DNA of 64,000 nt from Hypomyces perniciosus (taxonomy: Eukaryota; Ascomycota; Sordariomycetes; Hypocreales; Hypocreaceae). The notes under the pieces were generated by a model. It was not told the DNA's origin. It was given only the letters and a program-made list of their open reading frames with translations, and ran no database searches. Below are positions 58,500 to 64,000 of this stretch, in pieces. The position numbers and the translations under genes were made by a program. Within the stretch, counting starts at the first letter, position 1. Every line of letters starts with the position of its first letter. Where the stretch lies: assembly GCA_008477525.1 (NCBI GenBank), contig SPDT01000004.1, positions 248,001-312,000 on the forward strand, in the 5' to 3' direction.

Positions 58500-59760
58500 T
58501 CTCCTTTAAGGGATTCCCTTAAGGTATTATTTATAAAGTTATTAAAATCAGTAACCTTTACTGTAAAGCAGGCTAATAAACTTTCCTTTAATAAGCTGTT
58601 AAGGATATTTATTAGGTCGATTTTATTTTAAAGGGGCTTTATTGCAGGGGTAAGGGGTATTGTCCTATTTAAAGGGAGGGGTCTTTAGATCCAGGCCCTA
58701 GGAGTAGGAGCAGTAGGGGATCTAGCTAAGGCGGCTTAAAGAGCTCCTCCTTTAAGTGTACTGGATTTAGGCTTAAAGGTAAAGGGGGCAGGGTTCCTTT
58801 TCTAGAATTCTTAAATCCCAAGTTCTTTAATACTTTTAAGTTACTTTTTAATAATATACACTTTTATATTATCTTTAATAGTTAGGTATATATAGTAGTT
58901 TAAAGCATTAAACTAGTAAAGTTTAAGGCAGTTAATATATTAAGTAAGGTTATTGCAGTTTTTATTTTTATTAATATATTAAAAGGCAGGCTTACTATAC
59001 TTTTTATATTATATAGTTTTAATATATCTTTAAGGGTTATAAAAGCCAAGGCACCTATTATATTAAATTTCCTATACCTTTTAGGTCTAGAGCTTTATTA
59101 GGGCTAAGCAGTTAAAGAGTTTAAAGCCTATTTTAACTTCCTTTTTAAAAGAGATAAAGTAGTAGTAGGTATTAGTAGTCTTGCTAAAGGGGGCTTTCTA
59201 GCAGAAAACTAGGGGTTCCTTAAACCTAGCACTCCTTTAAGCCTTAATTAGGACTAGCGCATTAATAGGGAAAGTGTTTAATATATTAGTATAGTATTTA
59301 AGAATACCTTATATAAGAAAACTCCGTTATATATATACTTCCTTAATCCTTAAGCTGCTGGCTTTTGCAGTTGGGCTTAAAGTAAGGATTTTCTGTCTAG
59401 TTTTTTTATTATTAATTTTTAATATAAAGCTTAACTTTACCTCCTAAAAGTAAGTAATATCTTTATTTTTAAATTTTCTAATTTTAATAATTTCCTGCTT
59501 AGCCTTAATAGTAGTAATCTTCCTTTAACTGTAGTTTAAGGGGACCTAAAGGAAAATCCTATTATTAGGTTTTTTAAAAGTTATATTTTATTTAACTAAT
59601 TTATTTTTTATAACAGGGGCCGGCCCTCTATTATTCTGCAAAGTAAGTTTATTTTCTTTTTTTATTAAAAGATTTTTATTTACACCTTTAGCTGTAATTA
59701 TAGCCTATATAATTCGCTTTAAGCTATTAATCGCTAGCAAAGCGCCTAGGTTAATTTAAG
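58500..59760 (-). pseudogene. LINE ORF1-like relic with zinc knuckle
   Basis: Minus strand. Near 59065 a C-L-G-F-Y-N-P string, with neighbouring degraded Cys/His positions, matches the C-x-x-C-L-G-F-G-H zinc-knuckle style of LINE ORF1 proteins (nucleic-acid chaperones). It is followed toward lower coordinates by a Pro/Leu/Ser-rich stretch (about 58770-58640). It lies in the right place and orientation to be ORF1 of the LINE at 53640-57900. Heavily decayed; moderate confidence. Confidence 0.5.
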
Positions 59761-59831
59761 TTAAAGGATAAAGTTTAGTTTATTATTACTTATTGTTTTA
59801 GTGGGTCTTTCTACTAACTGGCTATATAGTT

Positions 59832-60233
59832 TATCAGGGGTAACTGATATACCCAATATACCAGCATTTTTTCTTATTAGCTTACCCGAGAAAGGTTGGC
59901 TGCTTATTTAAGCAGCTACTGGATTAAGAAAGCATAAAAGTATAAAGACATACAGATAGACCTAGTTTAATAAACAACAACCTTTTTCCCCCTTTAATAT
60001 ATAACCCCACCTATAAGAACACAGTCGCTAAGGCGTATAAAGGTAACTGTTAATTGCTTTTAGCTGCCGGCATCATAATCAAATAATCCATAGTATCTTT
60101 TTAGCCCCTATATTACTTAATCGCCGCTTTATAATTCTATCAGGAGCGCAGTTCCCGCGCTTAATACCAGTCATTATATATAGGTGTATATATATATTAT
60201 ATATATGTTTTAGAGTGCTAATTCCCCCTCAAT
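59832..60233 (+). repeat. LTR-like repeat, copy 3 (402 bp), 5' LTR of a gypsy element
   Basis: Aligns with copies at 13434 and 22359; ends mutated from TG...CA to TA...TA. It is followed by gag-like sequence, so it is probably the 5' LTR of an element whose 3' LTR lies beyond the window. Confidence 0.65.
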
Positions 60234-63200
60234 AAAACTAATGACCGAGACAGGGGGAAATCTCAAGGATTGCATCCTAGGAAGTAATTACTGAGGGCAC
60301 TTCTATACTGCCACTAAAACCTACCCTCACCTAACTATTAATAGAATCACAGGCTAGCCTTACCTAGTCTTTATATAAATATAAAACAATTAGCTAAAGG
60401 AAACAGCCTAAAACCCTTTCTGCAACCATTTAATATAGATTAATATAATACTTAACTCCGAAAATGCAGGTTATCTGGTTACAATTTCCGAAAAGATATT
60501 AGGATTAGTTAACCTAGGCGTAATGCGCTAAAATATAATAAAAGAGCAGAACCTTAAGAAACTACCAGTCGACAATACCTGCCAATCAAAAGCTAAAATC
60601 CCAAGGAAAATTACTAAAAGACTAGTCGCTACAGTAAAAGTAAATATATAGGTAAAACAATTAGCACTATATAACCTAAGCCCCCCTAAACTATTAATAC
60701 ACTATTATAACCTTTATTTCACTTACTAGCAGGTAAATCAGCAGTTAGAACAGCTATAGGGGGCTAATAAGGGATATACTGATTATTTAATCTCCCAGTA
60801 TAGAGACTTTATTTTAATTTTGCTAACATTCCTGGCCAGGTTTTTCTTAACTCCAGACAAATACACTATTCTTACCGCTTTTACAATCTCTAGTATATAG
60901 GCTGTCTTCACCTATATTAAAGACATTTAAAGAAGATACAAGAATAACAGCAACCTTATATCTCGCAACCAGTATTAATACAGGAAGCTATCCCTAAAAG
61001 ACTAGCTGATTTCTTTATCCCAGACAGATAAACGCAACCCTTTTTCTTTGCAAAAGAACTCCCTATATTAGTAGAATATATCGCCACAGCTCTATTACTA
61101 AAAGAATATATCCCTTTTTTAGCTGAGAGAAGAATACTCTTTTAAAGGCCAGTTATCCGAGTTGGATAACTTTAATCTGCAAGAGAAAAGGCATTCTTTT
61201 ATTAAGGAACCATTTAATTAAGACTCTAACAATTTACTTTAACTTAAAGTAAAAGAGTTTAAATTAAACCAATAACCTCCTTTTACTAGGATATTAAATG
61301 CAACTCTATCTTTAACCCTTTAACCTAAAGAATCATTTAATTATATACCTAACCTAATATTAACAATATCTATATCTATTATAATAGAATCTAAAAAAAG
61401 ATTAGGCTCTTTAGCAGAAAAGGGGAAGTCACTATTTTAAAAGTTTCTCTTTTTTATTTAAGCCTTTAAGAATATCCAGGGCGTAAAGCTATTAATAGGG
61501 ATTAACTTTATAAGTAAATTTAATAGTAAGAATATATCCTAGTTTTTAAGAAACTATAAGTAAGAAATAGAAGATTAGGGAATTTTGACTAGGGATTGGG
61601 GGAGGTATTTAAAACTGTTTATAAAAGTAAAGGAATAGAAAACAGTTTAGATTTTTATTAAAGAAAGTATTAGCTGGGATAAAATAAAGAAAAAACTTTT
61701 ACAACACTATAAGCAATAGGATAAAGATTAATCAGAATTATATATAGTATAACTTTAAAACCTTTATTGCTATAAACTTACAGGAATACAGTCTATAATA
61801 AATTAATTGCTTTAATATTAATATCTCTGTTAAAAGCTTAATAAGAAAAATTAAAGGATAGCAATACTATATTCCTATAATATCGCGAAAGCAATACTAC
61901 TAGAGCTGCTTTGGCTAATAATGGCTTTTAAAGGGATTAAGGAAATTAACGATTTCAAGGATTTAGTATATACTAAAGTCTAGACGCTTTTCTATAACAG
62001 AACACTAGCAAAGCTTAACATTTAAAGAGCCTATTCTCGAGAGTTTAATAAAGGACTATTTAAAACTAAAGACTTATTAAATTCATTTAAGTCAGAGTTA
62101 AGCCTAAAGATAAAAAAGCAAAAGAAAAAACAGCCTAAACCTGCAGAACTAACTACAACTTCGCAGCTTAAAGATTAAATAAACGCTTTATCCGAAAAAT
62201 TCAATAAACTAGCGATTCAGCTCCTTTAGCAGAAAAAAAACAGCAATTAACCCAAGAAAAAGAGAACATTATCGCGTTACTACTAGTGGCAATAAACCTA
62301 GACAAAGACCTTTTACTTTAACAATCGCCATTAACAACATTAATATAATAAACCCTTTATATAACAATATACCAAACACCTTCCTTATTAACTATTTAAA
62401 GGCAGTTACTAATATTAAATACTGCTAGTATTATAAAGATAAAGACTATTTTCCCTAAAACTGCACCGAGTTAGCCTATAATAAAGGCTATAGGTTTATA
62501 ATATATAACCTAGCAGTAAAAATAGCTTAGGTAAGCCCGCGGAAAACCCCAGTCCCACCTCGACTTATTATATCAGTTACAACCATTAAAACCTATATAC
62601 AAAAAATACTAGTGCTTTAAATAGAATCGTTTAGAGCTTAAAATAAGGTTTCTTTAAGCCTATTACTTGCGAAAAAGATAAAACCTAGCTTTTTCGACTA
62701 AGAACCGATTACCTATAAGGCTAAACTCCTTAGCATTATCTATAATAAAGTAGCGTATAGGGAGATATTTAAAATCCAGGCACTATAAAAGTTAAATATA
62801 ATTCCTGTAAAGGGACTAAGGATGAATATTATACGCTTTATAGGCAGAGATTAAATAATTACTAAAAAAAAGGATAATATATAAGTAAAAGGGGTTAAAA
62901 TTTTTTCTATAAACCTAGCTAAAACAGCCTCCCTAGAAAAACCCTTAGATAAATATAACTAGGCCAGCTTAACCGAGGAATCATTTAATCAGACTCTCCT
63001 CGCTAACCCTATAACTGGCAGGGGACGAAAGCGTATTCATATAATTAACAAGGCAGACAAGCAAGCTAAGGAGGAGCCATTGCCGCCCTAGGTGGAAAAA
63101 CCAATCAAGAAAGAGCAACCGCATTTAGACCCTATACCTATAACCTTAAAGGCTACGCCGTCTAAACCGCGACGCAATAAAGAAGGCGGAACTAAAGGCG

Positions 63201-64000
63201 CTGAGAATAGGGAGGAATTACTAGGAGCAGAGCAAGCTAAAATAATAATCCAAGCAGCAATTCTAGACAATACAATCAAGCTTAAGACTAGCACTCTTTT
63301 AAATATTATTCTAGAACTCGCGAATGCTTTAAAAGCAGACTTAATTGCAAAATTATAAAAGATTACTGAAATATAGTTTTATAGGAAAACTAATTTAACT
63401 ATCTTTAAATATACTTTATATTAAGTAATATCTATCTTTACATATAAATATCCTTTAAAGGAAGAACTGTTAAGAAGATTAGACGCAATAGCTGTACGCG
63501 CAGAACCGACTATATAAATCGTTCAGTTACTATAAGACCAACCTCTTAAAACCATAACCTCGCAACCCCTACTAGCAGAGGGATTACTAAATAAAGAGTT
63601 ATTTAATCTCAAGGACCTAAACCTATTACTACCCTTAGAAATATACTTTCATAAGCCAAAGTAACCAAGTATAGCCATTAACTATAAGGCAAATCGGTTA
63701 TAGAAGTCTATAACCCGGATTTATACAATTTAAATAGGAAAGATCCTCTGCCACTTATAGGACCTACTGCAAATACAGGTATATTTAAGAGAGCCCGATA
63801 GTATATTTATTGAAGCATTTATAGACTTAAGGTTAGAGGGAAATATTATCTTTTATTAGCTAGCTGTAAAATATAGTGTAACGATATACTCCTGTAAAGC
63901 GGTTAGTACTGCATTTAATAATAGGCAAGTAAATATATACAGTGAAACTGTTATTCAGGTATATATAGGCAATGCCTAGATAGCAGCCAGATTTTATATT
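60234..64000 (+). mobile_element. gypsy gag-protease region, RIP-decayed, continues past the window
   Basis: Follows the LTR at 59832-60233. The first ~2 kb is decayed gag. Near 62421-62465 a zinc knuckle reads C-x-Y-Y-K-D-K-D-Y-F-P-x-N-C, i.e. C-X2-C-X4-H-X4-C with transitions, typical of gypsy Gag. From 63092 to 63358 an 88-codon open stretch (M-E-K-P-I-K-K-E-Q-P...K-A-D-L-I-A-K-L) covers the Gag-Pol linker, with the A-I-L-D-N-T and N-I-I-L-E-L pattern. A protease-like A-F-I-D-L-R-L-E-G-N string lies near 63817, where the catalytic D-S-G would be expected. It is less decayed than the gypsy elements at 1 and 46 kb. Confidence 0.65.

Noticed and set aside
1..64000. CRISPR arrays, bacterial operons, riboswitches
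   Set aside because: None seen; the window is eukaryotic, with splice signals, LTR elements and RIP decay.

Overview
This looks like nuclear DNA of a filamentous ascomycete (Pezizomycotina). It is split between long, very AT-rich, TpA-rich stretches full of stop codons and short GC-balanced islands with real genes. The transposons are decayed almost only by C-to-T/G-to-A transitions, the signature of repeat-induced point mutation (RIP). Introns in the one multi-exon gene are 68-71 bp with fungal GCTRAC branch points. All calls come from reading the sequence; no database search was run.

Layout. 1-4044: RIP-decayed Ty3/gypsy DNA on the minus strand. 4045-10601: the most interesting object, a complete 6,557-bp linear mitochondrial plasmid (invertron) with two 458-bp terminal inverted repeats, a family-B DNA polymerase gene (+) and a phage-type RNA polymerase gene (-), both using TGA as Trp, apparently sitting in nuclear DNA. 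A short poly(A)-tailed retroposon with a 15-bp target duplication interrupts its DNA polymerase gene. 10602-16700: decayed repeats, an LTR, a minisatellite and a broken GLEYA-like adhesin gene. 16836-19317: a GC-rich island with a divergent gene pair, a rhodanese and a TPR protein, both bacterial in look.

20-34 kb is a transposon graveyard: inverted 577-bp blocks, LTRs, and a structurally complete, lightly mutated Ty1/copia element (26094-31153, 5-bp target duplication, half-tRNA-type primer site). 34-41.5 kb is the second GC island: a LINE ORF1 fragment, a Zn2Cys6 transcription factor with two introns, a possible solo LTR, and a secreted alpha/beta-hydrolase.

41.5-64 kb is again RIP-decayed: two hAT-like MITEs with 8-bp target duplications, an AT microsatellite, a 427-bp TRIM, a gypsy/chromodomain retroelement (45982-53016), a Tad/I-like LINE (minus strand, about 53.6-59.8 kb) split by the 577-bp blocks, and the 5' half of another gypsy element running out of the window.

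Only four genes look functional: rhodanese, TPR protein, Zn2Cys6 factor and hydrolase. Everything else is mobile or relic DNA. The transcription factor and hydrolase are about 1.4 kb apart and could be co-regulated, but the sequence does not show this.
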